64,000 nucleotides of DNA from Stutzerimonas stutzeri (lineage in GTDB: Bacteria; Pseudomonadota; Gammaproteobacteria; Pseudomonadales; Pseudomonadaceae): positions 62,001 through 126,000 of the forward strand of contig DDKB01000012.1 of the NCBI GenBank assembly GCA_002339675.1, read 5' to 3'. This document shows positions 42,896-51,217 of this stretch, in pieces. Position 1 is the stretch's first letter. Every line of letters starts with the position of its first letter. The notes below the pieces were generated by a model. The model searched no databases. It saw only the letters and a list, made by a program, of their open reading frames with translations, and was not told where the DNA came from. The position numbers and the translations under genes are program-made.

Positions 42896-44558
42896 GCGAG
42901 ACAGCCCGATCGTAGCCGTCTATGCCCCCATCGGCCGGGACGGCCCCGCCTCGGCCGACCTGCTCAGCCGCAGCGGCATGGACGCTGTCGTCTGTCTTAG
43001 CGTCGAAGAGGTGCTGCAGCGCGCCGAAACCGACGCCGATGCGGTCTTCATCGCCGAAGAAGGCCTGTTCAAACACGACCTGGAGGTCTTGCGTGAGTGG
43101 GTCGACGCCCAGCCGGCCTGGTCCGACTTTCCCTTCGTGGTGCTCACCAGCAAGCGCGAACAGCCTGCCGTCGCCGCCTGGCGCCAGCGCATGGTCGCGG
43201 CTCTGCGCAACGTCTCGCTGCTCGAGCGACCGGTGCAGAGCATCACCCTGACCAGCGCGCTGAAGACGGCGCTGCGCGGGCGCCATCGCCAGTACGAGGT
43301 GCGTGCGCTGCTCGAGGCACGCGAGCGTACCTCGCAGGAACTCGAAGCCCTGGTGGTCGAGCGCACCAGTGCGCTGGAAGCGGCCAACCGCGAGCTGCGT
43401 ACGCAGATGGCCGAGCGCGCGCGCATCGAGGAAACCCTGCGCCAGACGCAGAAGATCGAGGCCATCGGCCAGCTCACCGGGGGTATCGCCCACGACTTCA
43501 ACAACTTGCTGATGGTCATCACCGGCGGGCTGGACATGCTCGACCGCCGCGACGACGCGGAGCGCCGCCAACGCCTGATGAACGGCATGCGCCAGGCGGC
43601 CCAGCGCGGCTCGGCGCTGACCCGCCAGCTGCTGGCGTTTTCCCGACGCCAGTCGCTGGCCCCCGAGCCGGTGGACCTGGCGCGGCGCATCAGTCAGATG
43701 CGCGAACTGCTGGACCGCAGCCTGCGCGGCGACGTGCATGTACAGCAGGAGTTCGCACCCGACCTCTGGCCGATCGAAGTCGATCCCGGCGAGCTGGAAC
43801 TGGTGATCCTCAACCTGGCGGTGAACGCGCGCGATGCCATGCCCGACGGCGGCAACATTCTGCTGCAGGCACGCAACGCGCCGGATCAGCTGGTGCTGGG
43901 CCGCCGCGGCGATTTCGTCCGCCTGGCGGTGATCGACTCGGGTACCGGCATCCCCGAGGACGTACGCAACCGGGTCTTCGACCCCTTCTTCACCACCAAG
44001 GAAATCGGCAAGGGCTCGGGGCTCGGGCTCGCCCAGGTCTACGGCTTCGCCCGCCAGTCCGGCGGCACGGTGTGGATCGACAGCGAGTGCGGCCAGGGCA
44101 CCAGCGTAGTGCTGCTGCTGCCACGCGCCACCTCGGCACCCAGCCCGCTGCGCGACCCGGTCACGGTCGACGAGGCGGTGCGGGTGTCGGCCGGCAACGT
44201 GCTGCTGGTCGACGACGATGAGGAAGTGGCCGCCCTGGTCGGCGAGATGCTGGTGCACCTGGGCTACGCGGTGACCACCGCCGCCAGCGCCGCGGCGGCG
44301 CTGGGCGCCCTGGCCAACGGCCGCGGCATCGACATCGTGTTTTCCGACGTGATGATGCCCGGCGGGATGAACGGCCTGGAGCTGGCCTGCGAGATCCGCG
44401 CGCGCGGCTTCGAGGTGCCGGTGCTGCTGACCAGCGGCTACGCCGAGGCGGTGCGCCTGTCGGCCGAAGCCGAAGGGGTGCAGATTCTGGCCAAGCCTTA
44501 TCGGCTGGAAGAGCTCGCCGTCGCCCTGCAGGAAGCCCTGGAGCGCGTCAGCGCCTGA
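42879..44558 (+). CDS. Hybrid histidine kinase with pseudo-receiver N-terminus, partner of the KaiC-like protein
   Basis: The 559-residue soluble kinase has an N-terminal receiver-like fold (residues 10-140). Where the phospho-acceptor Asp is expected the sequence is AVFIAEEGLF, with Glu, and the N-terminal acid pair is missing. A coiled coil (about 150-195) leads to HisKA/HATPase with GGIAHDFNNLL (His205), NARDAMPDGG and GSGLGLAQVYG, then a C-terminal receiver (LLVDDDEEV, Asp490 in FSDVMMPGG). It probably passes phosphate from His205 to Asp490; the fate beyond is unknown. The 17-bp overlap with the KaiC-like gene fixes co-expression. Confidence 0.9.
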   Translation: MTTPTKRDSPIVAVYAPIGRDGPASADLLSRSGMDAVVCLSVEEVLQRAETDADAVFIAEEGLFKHDLEVLREWVDAQPAWSDFPFVVLTSKREQPAVAAWRQRMVAALRNVSLLERPVQSITLTSALKTALRGRHRQYEVRALLEARERTSQELEALVVERTSALEAANRELRTQMAERARIEETLRQTQKIEAIGQLTGGIAHDFNNLLMVITGGLDMLDRRDDAERRQRLMNGMRQAAQRGSALTRQLLAFSRRQSLAPEPVDLARRISQMRELLDRSLRGDVHVQQEFAPDLWPIEVDPGELELVILNLAVNARDAMPDGGNILLQARNAPDQLVLGRRGDFVRLAVIDSGTGIPEDVRNRVFDPFFTTKEIGKGSGLGLAQVYGFARQSGGTVWIDSECGQGTSVVLLLPRATSAPSPLRDPVTVDEAVRVSAGNVLLVDDDEEVAALVGEMLVHLGYAVTTAASAAAALGALANGRGIDIVFSDVMMPGGMNGLELACEIRARGFEVPVLLTSGYAEAVRLSAEAEGVQILAKPYRLEELAVALQEALERVSA

Positions 44559-44687
44559 GCCTGAGCCTGCGCAGCGGCGGCGAACTAAGCGCCACGATCA
44601 TCGTCGAAACGCGAACCCGGCATTTCCGCATGCCGGGCTGCTCATCCTGGATCGCGCCCCGCGGCGCCCGTCACAAGGAACTGATCG

Positions 44688-46208
44688 ATGCCCGCCCCGC
44701 TCCCCCTGTCCCGCCGCCCGGCACCGCTTCGTATGGCGCTGCCAGCCGTGGCGCTCGGCGCCCTGCTGCTGTCTGCGACCGCAGCCCGCGCCGAAGAGCC
44801 GGACCTCGCCGACCGCGACGCGCAAAACAAGCGCTGGAGCGAGCAGATGCTCGAGCGGCCGAAGCTGTTGCCGCCGCCGCTCGAGGCCCAGTACAACCAC
44901 ATCGTCACCTTCGGCCAGTCGCTCGCCTCGGCCGCAGAGGGTTGGCCAGCGCTGTCCAAAGAGCCGGGCTACGACAACCTCATGCTCGGCGACTCCACAC
45001 GTTCGGCCACCTTCAGCGGCGACCGTTTCGTCCCGGTGGGTGGCGCGGCCTTCAAGCCGCTGCGGGCCGTGGTGCAGCTCAAGCGTGATCCGAAGGTGCT
45101 GCTCGACAGCACTGCCGTGGCCGCGCTCAAGCCCCACGACCAGGAAGAAGGCGAGTCGGTCGAGGTGGGCGCGCTGAACATGGCCCGCCGCCTCTACCTG
45201 CAGGACAAGGGGCTCGAGACCGACCCCGCGCACCTGCTGGTCGCCAGCAATGCCGCCACCTCCGGGCGCTCCATCGCGCAGCTGTCCAAGGTTGGCGGCA
45301 CCGGGGAATACAAACGCGTGCTGCAGGCGGTCGACCAGGCACGCCAGGTCGCCGAGTCAAAAGGAGCGAGCTACAGCCTGAGCGCGTTCTTCTGGCTGCA
45401 GGGCGAATACGACTATGCCGAGGTCCAGGGTGGCATCAACGACAAGCAGCGCTACAAGACCGCGTTACGGCAGCTGCGCGACGACCTCTACCGCGACACC
45501 GCCCGTGCCTTCGGCCAGGTACAGATGCCGGCCTTCATCAGCTACCAGACCGATGCCAAGACCTCGGTGGTCAACGGCAGCCTCGACATCGGCATGGCGC
45601 AATGGGAGCTGGCCCGCGAAGAACCCAACTGGTATCTGGCCGGACCGGTCTACCCCTACGTCGACCAGGGCACGCACCTGACGGCCAACGGCTACCGCTG
45701 GTTCGGCCAGATGCTCGGCAAGGTCTACCACCAGATCGTTGTCGAGCGCCGCGGCTGGCAGCCACTGTCGCCGCTCGGCGCCACCCAGGAGGGGCGCGAG
45801 ATCCTTATCGACTTCCACGTGCCGCACCCGCCGCTGGCCTTCAGCGAACCCTACATCGGGCACCAGGCGCGGATGATCGAGAACTACGGGTTCGTCATCA
45901 CCGACGACAAGGGCAAGGTACCGGTGGAAAATATCGAAGCGGCCGCCGATACCGTGCTGCGCCTGGTGACTGCACGCGACTTGGCGGGCACGCCGACCAT
46001 CCGCTACGCCAGCCAGGCAGTCGGCGGTGCTGGCGAACTGCACGACAGCGACCCCACCGTGGCGGATGCCCACTATGAATACCTGCCCGAGGAAGGCATG
46101 CCGGCCGACGCCAACATCGACGCGCTGGTGGGCAAGCCCTACCCGCTGCAGAACTGGTGCATCGCCTTCGAACTGGTGCCTCGCCGCGGGCACGATTCGG
46201 CGCGCTGA
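44688..46208 (+). CDS. Secreted SGNH/SASA-type esterase-like protein
   Basis: This 506-residue protein has a signal peptide (cut near ATAARAEEP). The hydrolase half shows HIVTFGQSLASA (candidate nucleophile Ser in GQS), AFFWLQGEYDYAE (block with Gln and Glu) and DQGTHLTANGYRWFG (candidate catalytic Asp and His), the arrangement of sialate-O-acetylesterase/carbohydrate esterase family SGNH enzymes. A C-terminal beta-rich region follows residue 370. It is presumably periplasmic or extracellular and could deacetylate a polysaccharide. It is 129 bp after the kinase gene and may have its own promoter. Confidence 0.75.
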   Translation: MPAPLPLSRRPAPLRMALPAVALGALLLSATAARAEEPDLADRDAQNKRWSEQMLERPKLLPPPLEAQYNHIVTFGQSLASAAEGWPALSKEPGYDNLMLGDSTRSATFSGDRFVPVGGAAFKPLRAVVQLKRDPKVLLDSTAVAALKPHDQEEGESVEVGALNMARRLYLQDKGLETDPAHLLVASNAATSGRSIAQLSKVGGTGEYKRVLQAVDQARQVAESKGASYSLSAFFWLQGEYDYAEVQGGINDKQRYKTALRQLRDDLYRDTARAFGQVQMPAFISYQTDAKTSVVNGSLDIGMAQWELAREEPNWYLAGPVYPYVDQGTHLTANGYRWFGQMLGKVYHQIVVERRGWQPLSPLGATQEGREILIDFHVPHPPLAFSEPYIGHQARMIENYGFVITDDKGKVPVENIEAAADTVLRLVTARDLAGTPTIRYASQAVGGAGELHDSDPTVADAHYEYLPEEGMPADANIDALVGKPYPLQNWCIAFELVPRRGHDSAR

Positions 46209-46237
46209 GCGTCCACCGGTGGGGCACCGGCCGCTTA

Positions 46238-46258
46238 ATGCCGGTCATGCCCCGGCAT
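46238..46258 (+). terminator. Hairpin after the esterase gene
   Basis: ATGCCGG-(7)-CCGGCAT is a perfect 7-bp stem 29 bases after the esterase stop, preceded by a smaller one, CCGGTG-ggg-CACCGG (46216-46230). Neither has a T-run. They may form a weak terminator before the ABC transporter operon. Confidence 0.35.
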
Positions 46259-46426
46259 GAGGCCGCAGCCGGGCATCAGGCTCCGTCACGGTGCGCCACT
46301 CACCGCGCCGGTGCCTGGCGAACGTGCTGCCCGCTACCCCAGGCCCAGCTGCCGCCCCCAATACAGGGGCGCTTGGGCCGCCCTCGAAACGTTTGTGTAC
46401 AGCATTCAGCAAAACTGACGCGCTTA

Positions 46427-46447
46427 TTGCATACGAGCCTGTATCAA
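46427..46447 (+). promoter_or_regulatory. Operator-like palindrome before the ABC importer operon
   Basis: TTGcATAC-gagcct-GTATCAA is an inverted repeat with one extra base in the left arm, 21 bases before the first ATG, inside the only AT-rich part of the spacer. Its look is that of a GntR/FadR- or LysR-type site. No gene for such a regulator is adjacent (the nearest regulator is the AraC gene at 49593). Confidence 0.45.
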
Positions 46448-46468
46448 TAAACCGCAAGGAACTGCCGA

Positions 46469-47446
46469 ATGCGCACGCCCCTCCTGATTGCCAGCACCCT
46501 GCTGGCCCTGTTGTCCCAATCGAGTTACGCCGCAGACAAGGTCCGCTGGCTCAATGACTGGCTGCCCGCGGGCGACAAGGCGGCCATTTACCTGGGCGTG
46601 GAGCAGGGGCTGTTTGCCGCCGAAGGCATCGAGGTGGAGATTGCCAGTGCCCGCGGTGGCAGTGATGTGGTGACCAAGTTGGCCACCGCCAGCGCCGACT
46701 TCGGCACCGCCGGGCTGGCGTCGGTGCTGCAGGCCAGGGCCCAGGGCGAGGTGCCAGTGGTGGCCGTCGCGCCGATCTACAACAAGCAGCCGGATGCCTT
46801 CTTCACCACCGCGGGTTCGGGGATCACTTCGTTCAAGGACATCGTCGGCAAGACCGTTGCCACCCCGACCTTCTCCGCCTCCAACGTGGTATGGCCGCTG
46901 CTGCTCGAGCGCAACGGCATCGCCGCCGACAGCGTCACGCTGCTCAAGCTCGACCCAGGTGCGCTCGCGCCGATGCTCGCCACCGGCAAGGTCGACGCGA
47001 CGATCAACTGGATTCCGCTGGCGCCCGGCTTCAAGCGCGCCCTGGCCGAGGCGGACAAGACGCTGGTCGTGCTGCCCTGGTCCGATTACGGCTTCGAAGG
47101 GTACGGTCTCTCCCTGGTCGCCTCGCAGCGCTTCGTGCAAAGCCATCCCGATGTGGCCAAACGCTTCGTCAAGGCCTATCTCCAGGCCAACGCCCAAGCC
47201 ATCGCCGACCCCGCCGCCGCGGCCGCAGCACTGAAAAAGCAGGTCCCGGACGTGGATCAGCAACAAGCCGAAGAGCAGTTCACCGCATCCGTTGCGCTGA
47301 TGGTGAACGGAACCGGCGAAGCCGAAGGCAAGGGCTTCGACGCCAAGCGCCTGACGACCACTTGGGACTGGGTCGCCCGCGCCCAGGGGCTCGCCCCGGA
47401 CAGCCTGGACCCGGCCAGCGCCATCGACTCCCGCTTCGTCGAGTGA
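46469..47446 (+). CDS. NMT1/THI5-like ABC transporter substrate-binding protein
   Basis: The 325-residue periplasmic protein has a signal peptide (cut near SSYAADK). The mature part starts VRWLNDWLPAGDKAAIYLGVEQGLFAAEGIEVEIASARGGSDVVTKLATA, the SsuA/THI5-like pattern. This family binds thiamine-pyrimidine precursors, sulfonates, nitrate-like compounds or purines. With a deaminase in the same cluster a nucleobase or pyrimidine ligand is plausible. AAGGAACTGCC is the ribosome site. The TauA/SsuA family is an alternative. Confidence 0.87.
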   Translation: MRTPLLIASTLLALLSQSSYAADKVRWLNDWLPAGDKAAIYLGVEQGLFAAEGIEVEIASARGGSDVVTKLATASADFGTAGLASVLQARAQGEVPVVAVAPIYNKQPDAFFTTAGSGITSFKDIVGKTVATPTFSASNVVWPLLLERNGIAADSVTLLKLDPGALAPMLATGKVDATINWIPLAPGFKRALAEADKTLVVLPWSDYGFEGYGLSLVASQRFVQSHPDVAKRFVKAYLQANAQAIADPAAAAAALKKQVPDVDQQQAEEQFTASVALMVNGTGEAEGKGFDAKRLTTTWDWVARAQGLAPDSLDPASAIDSRFVE

Positions 47447-47450
47447 TGCC

Positions 47451-48251
47451 ATGACCGCCGCCCTTGTGCAAAACAGCCGTCCGAGCATCGTCTTCGACGG
47501 CGTCACCCAGGTGTTCACCTCGTCCGACGGCAGCCAGGTCACCGCACTGGATAACGCCAGTTTCGGCATCGGCCGGCATGAGTTCGTCGCCGTGATCGGC
47601 CCGTCCGGCTGCGGCAAGTCGACCCTGCTGCGCATCCTCGCCGGGCTGGTCAGCCCGACCCACGGCCAGGTCAGCCTGTATGGCACACCGATCGACGGCC
47701 CGCGCGACGAGATCGGCATCGTGTTCCAGAAGCCGACGCTGCTGCCCTGGCTGAATATCCGGGACAACCTGACCTTTCCCATGCGCCACAAGTACGGCCG
47801 CGTCACGGCGCAGGAAATCCTGCGCGGCGAGGAGCTGCTGGAAATGGTCGGACTCAAGGAGTTCGGTGGCAAACGGCCGGACGAACTGTCCGGCGGCATG
47901 CAGCAGCGCGCCGCCATCGCCCGCGCCCTGCTCCACGATCCCGAGATCCTGCTGATGGACGAGCCGTTCTCGGCGCTCGACGCGCTGACCCGCGACGAGT
48001 TGAGCCTCGAACTGCTGCGCATCTGGACGCAACGACCCAAGACCGTGCTGTTCATCACCCACTCGATCCCCGAGGCACTGCTGCTGGCCGACCGCATCCT
48101 GGTGATGTCGGCTCGCCCCGGCCGCGTGCGTGAAATCATCGACGTCGACCTGCCGCGCCCGCGGTCGATGCAAACCCTTACGGAGCCCCGATTCAATGAG
48201 CTCGCCAACCATATCCGCCGCCAGGTCTTCTCCCGCCATGTCGGGCTTTAA
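47451..48251 (+). CDS. ABC transporter ATP-binding protein (SsuB/TauB/ThiZ type)
   Basis: The 266-residue ATPase has Walker A GPSGCGKST, Q-loop FQKPTLLPWLNIRDNL, signature LSGGMQQRAAIARALLHDP and Walker B LLMDEPFSALD, with the switch His in ITHSIPEAL. It powers import of the substrate held by the preceding protein. It starts 4 bp after that gene and overlaps the permease gene. Confidence 0.94.
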   Translation: MTAALVQNSRPSIVFDGVTQVFTSSDGSQVTALDNASFGIGRHEFVAVIGPSGCGKSTLLRILAGLVSPTHGQVSLYGTPIDGPRDEIGIVFQKPTLLPWLNIRDNLTFPMRHKYGRVTAQEILRGEELLEMVGLKEFGGKRPDELSGGMQQRAAIARALLHDPEILLMDEPFSALDALTRDELSLELLRIWTQRPKTVLFITHSIPEALLLADRILVMSARPGRVREIIDVDLPRPRSMQTLTEPRFNELANHIRRQVFSRHVGL

Positions 48252-49011
48252 ATTCAGGCTCGGCGAGCGCCTGGCGCCCTGGCTGGCGTTGCTCGCCCTG
48301 CTCGGCGCCTGGGAGGCCGCCTGCAGACTGCTTGCCCTGCCGAGTTTCGTGCTGCCCGCGCCAAGCGCCATCCTTGCCGCGACCGCCAAGGTTGGCTGGG
48401 CCGGTTGGAGTGATCACGTGTTCGCGACCCTGCGCGTGACCTTGATGGGCTATGGGCTGTCGATCGTCATCGGTATTCCGCTGGCCATCGCCCTGACCTC
48501 CTCCACGCTGTTGTCGCGCACGCTCTACCCGCTGCTGGTGATCGTGCAGTCCACGCCCATCGTCGCCGTCGCGCCGATCATCGTGGTGGTGATGGGCGCC
48601 GGTGATCTGCCACGGGTCTTCATTACCTTCCTGATCGCCTTCTTTCCGATCGTGGTGTCCTGCGCGACCGCCCTGCTGGCCACGCCGGAAGAGCTGGTCG
48701 AGCTGTCACGGTCGCTGGGCGCGTCGCGCTCGCGCGAATACCGCAACATCCGCCTGCCCTACGCCATTCCGCATCTGTTCGCGGCCCTGCGCATCTCCAT
48801 CACCCTGGCGGTGATCGGCGCGGTGGTGGCCGAGTTCGTCGCGGCGGAAAAGGGCCTGGGCTATTTCATCAATTTTTCCACCTCGATGTTCCAGGTCCCG
48901 CAGGCCTTCGCTGCCTTGATGATGCTGGTAGCCATCAGCCTGCTCCTGTTTCACCTGGTCGGCCTGGTACAGCGCTGGCTGTTTCCCTGGAGCCTGAAAG
49001 GCCAGGCCTAG
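48196..49011 (+). CDS. ABC transporter permease (SsuC/TauC/ThiX type)
   Basis: The 271-residue inner-membrane protein has about six helices and the EAA loop ELVELSRSLGASRSREYRNIRLPYAIP that contacts the ATPase. I chose ATG 48196 (GGAG 10 bases upstream), overlapping the ATPase gene by 56 bp; ATG 48238 is an alternative that would give 257 residues but has a poorer site. The stop codon lies within a 10-bp tandem repeat. Confidence 0.9.
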   Translation: MSSPTISAARSSPAMSGFKFRLGERLAPWLALLALLGAWEAACRLLALPSFVLPAPSAILAATAKVGWAGWSDHVFATLRVTLMGYGLSIVIGIPLAIALTSSTLLSRTLYPLLVIVQSTPIVAVAPIIVVVMGAGDLPRVFITFLIAFFPIVVSCATALLATPEELVELSRSLGASRSREYRNIRLPYAIPHLFAALRISITLAVIGAVVAEFVAAEKGLGYFINFSTSMFQVPQAFAALMMLVAISLLLFHLVGLVQRWLFPWSLKGQA

Positions 49012-49028
49012 CCAGGCCTAGCCAGGCC
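49001..49028 (+). repeat. 10-bp tandem repeat across the permease stop codon
   Basis: GCCAGGCCTA occurs twice in full (49001-49010, 49011-49020) and a third time for 8 bases. The stop codon is in the first copy. Ten is not a multiple of three, so the duplication can alter only the 3' spacer, not the protein. Confidence 0.8.
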
Positions 49029-49102
49029 CTCGCGCCTGCCCCGCCCTTGCGCACCGCCGCTTGCATCGGGGCCGCAACCATTGAATTCAGACGAGAGCAT
49101 TC

Positions 49103-49573
49103 ATGAACGACCACGATCTGCCCCTGTTGCGTAAGAGTTTCGCGGTTGCCCGCCAGGCACGGGCGAGCGGCACCCATCCCTTCGGGGCGATCCTCGCCGG
49201 ACCGGACGGCGAGGTGCTGCTCGAGCAAGGCAACGCCTTCCTGCCCGACCATGACATGACCGGCCACGCCGAACGCGTACTGCTCACACGCGCATCGATC
49301 ACCTACGCGCCGGAGCTGCTGCGCCAATGCACGCTGTACAGCTCGGCCGAACCCTGCGCGATGTGCGCCGGCGCCGCGTACTGGGTTGGCGTGGGTCGGG
49401 TGGTCTACGGGCTGTCCGAAGAACGCTTGCGTCAGCTCACCGGCAATCATCCGGAGAACCCGACGCTGGACTTGCCGTGTCGAGTGGTGCTCAACAGCGG
49501 CCAACGCACCATCGAGGTCGTCGGGCCACTGCTCGAAGACGAAGCGGCCGCGCTGCACGAGGGCGTCTGGTAG
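49103..49573 (+). CDS. Nucleoside/nucleobase deaminase (CDA superfamily)
   Basis: The 156-residue zinc enzyme has the cytidine/guanine deaminase active site: HAE (catalytic Glu, in TGHAERVLLTRA) and SAEPCAMCAGAAYWVGV (PCxxC zinc ligands). The HPFGAILAGPDG start and length resemble guanine deaminase/TadA-like single-domain proteins. It lies 91 bp after the permease gene on the same strand, so it may process the imported compound. The exact base is unknown. Confidence 0.87.
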   Translation: MNDHDLPLLRKSFAVARQARASGTHPFGAILAGPDGEVLLEQGNAFLPDHDMTGHAERVLLTRASITYAPELLRQCTLYSSAEPCAMCAGAAYWVGVGRVVYGLSEERLRQLTGNHPENPTLDLPCRVVLNSGQRTIEVVGPLLEDEAAALHEGVW

Positions 49574-49592
49574 CGCAGCGGCGGGTTTGCGC

Positions 49593-50513
49593 TCAGGCGA
49601 TGCTGCGCAGGCGTGCCATGTCCTTGAGCGGAGATGCACCGAACAGACGGCTGTATTCGCGGCTGAACTGCGAGGGGCTTTCATAACCGACACGGTAGCC
49701 GGCTTCCGCCACGTCGAGCCCCTCACCCATGAGCAGGCGCCGGGCTTCCTGCAGGCGCAGCTGCTTCTGATACTGCAGCGGGCTCATCGCCGTCAGCGCC
49801 TTGAAGCGGTGATGCAGGCTGGACGTGCTGAGGTTGACCCGCCGGGCCAGCTCATCGATGCGCAGCGGTTCGACGTAATTGCGGTTCAGCCATTCGATGG
49901 CGTCGTTGACCCGGTGCGACTGGCTGCCCTGCAGCGCGACAGCCTGCAGATGGCCGCCCTGGGGGCCGCACAGCAAGCGGTAGAAAATCTCGCGCAGGGC
50001 CAGCGGCGCGAGCACCGGTATGTCCCGCGGATTGCGCAGCAGGCGGACCAGGCGCAGGGTCGCGTCCAGCAGCGGCGCATCGATACGATCCAGATACAGG
50101 GCGCGGCCCGTCGGCTCGGGCGCCGCCGCGGCAGGATCGGCTTCGCTCACCAACGTGGCGATCAGGGCCGGGTCGATGTCCAGGCGGATGCACAGGTAGG
50201 GCTCGTCCCGGGAAGCGCGGACGACGCAGCCGGACACCGGCAGGGTCACCGAGACCACGAGATAGTGCAGCGGGTCGTAGCGATAGAGCTCGTCGGCCAG
50301 CCGCACTTCCTTGCCGCCCTGGACGATGATGCACAGCGCCGGCTTGTGCAGCCCGTGCGTCATCTCCCCGGGCGTGGCGCAGCGCACCAGGTGCAGTGGC
50401 TCGATGGCCGTCGGGTGCATGCCGTCCTCGCCCACCAGCCCTTCGATCAGCCGGGCCAGTTCGGCGCGTGGGGCGCCGGTGTCGTCAGCGAGAGAAGAAA
50501 CGAAGGAATTCAT
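49593..50513 (-). CDS. AraC-family transcriptional regulator
   Basis: The 306-residue protein has an AraC_N-type sensor (KPALCIIVQGGKEVRLADELYRYDPLHYLVVSV) and two C-terminal HTH motifs (LRIDELARRVNLSTSSLHHRFK and DVAEAGYRVGYESPSQFSREYSRLFG). It shares its domain plan and several motifs with the regulator at 30470, suggesting paralogues. It is convergent with the deaminase gene, 19 bp apart. Target unknown. Confidence 0.9.
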   Translation of the reverse strand: MNSFVSSLADDTGAPRAELARLIEGLVGEDGMHPTAIEPLHLVRCATPGEMTHGLHKPALCIIVQGGKEVRLADELYRYDPLHYLVVSVTLPVSGCVVRASRDEPYLCIRLDIDPALIATLVSEADPAAAAPEPTGRALYLDRIDAPLLDATLRLVRLLRNPRDIPVLAPLALREIFYRLLCGPQGGHLQAVALQGSQSHRVNDAIEWLNRNYVEPLRIDELARRVNLSTSSLHHRFKALTAMSPLQYQKQLRLQEARRLLMGEGLDVAEAGYRVGYESPSQFSREYSRLFGASPLKDMARLRSIA

Positions 50514-50681
50514 GAGGCGCGCCCTGGAGAACCGAAGGCGAATAGCTTAGCAGCTCGGTCGCCGGGCGCCGCCTGCGCCCGTCCGCCCGCGGCTCACCGC
50601 TTCGCAGACGGCGATCGCCGCTGGCGGCCATGCCAGGGCAGCATGGCCGGTCACGCCAATGCCGTGTCAGCAATAGGCCGA

Positions 50682-51134
50682 TCAGCTGCGCGCGCGTTCG
50701 GCGTCGCGCAGCGCCTTGACCTGGTCGTGGTTGCGCTGCACGCCCTGCAACTGGCGCTCGACCACGGCCCGCACTTCCGGCGGCAGCGATTTGTCCAGCG
50801 CCTTGCGGTAGCTCTTCAAGGCCACGTCTTCGCCGCGTTCGCACTCGTTGAGGATCGCCTCGTCATCCTGACCGGTAATGGTGGTCTTCAGGTCGACCCA
50901 GCGCCGGTGCATGTCGCCGGCCATGCTGGTGCCGGTTTCCGGATCGCCGCCCAGCGTACGCACCAGCTCCTGCAGCTCGGTCGCCGCGGTGGCGCAGTCA
51001 TGGGCGCGCTGGGTCATGGTGGTTTTCAGCTGCGGGTTCGTCAGGTCGTCCGCGCATTCGCGAAACCCCTTTTCGCCGTCCTTGCAGGTTTCGATGAGAT
51101 CGTTGAGCACGGAAACGGTGTCTTCGGTATCCAT
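50682..51134 (-). CDS. PA2169-family DUF2383 four-helix-bundle protein
   Basis: The 150-residue protein opens TVSVLNDLIETCKDGEKGFRECADDL, typical of the DUF2383/PA2169 family with a ferritin-like helical bundle; it has Glu and His residues that could bind metal (ECERGEDVALKSYRKAL). Members are widespread and often stress-associated, without an assigned reaction. It lies upstream of nothing on its strand; the AraC gene is 168 bp further on. Confidence 0.88.
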   Translation of the reverse strand: MDTEDTVSVLNDLIETCKDGEKGFRECADDLTNPQLKTTMTQRAHDCATAATELQELVRTLGGDPETGTSMAGDMHRRWVDLKTTITGQDDEAILNECERGEDVALKSYRKALDKSLPPEVRAVVERQLQGVQRNHDQVKALRDAERARS

Positions 51135-51217
51135 TGGCTAGATTCTCCTAAAGCGTCGTGAACGGCCGCTGTCACGCGGCCAACCTGTTCAGTCGACTCT
51201 GCCGTTTCGGCAAAGGT

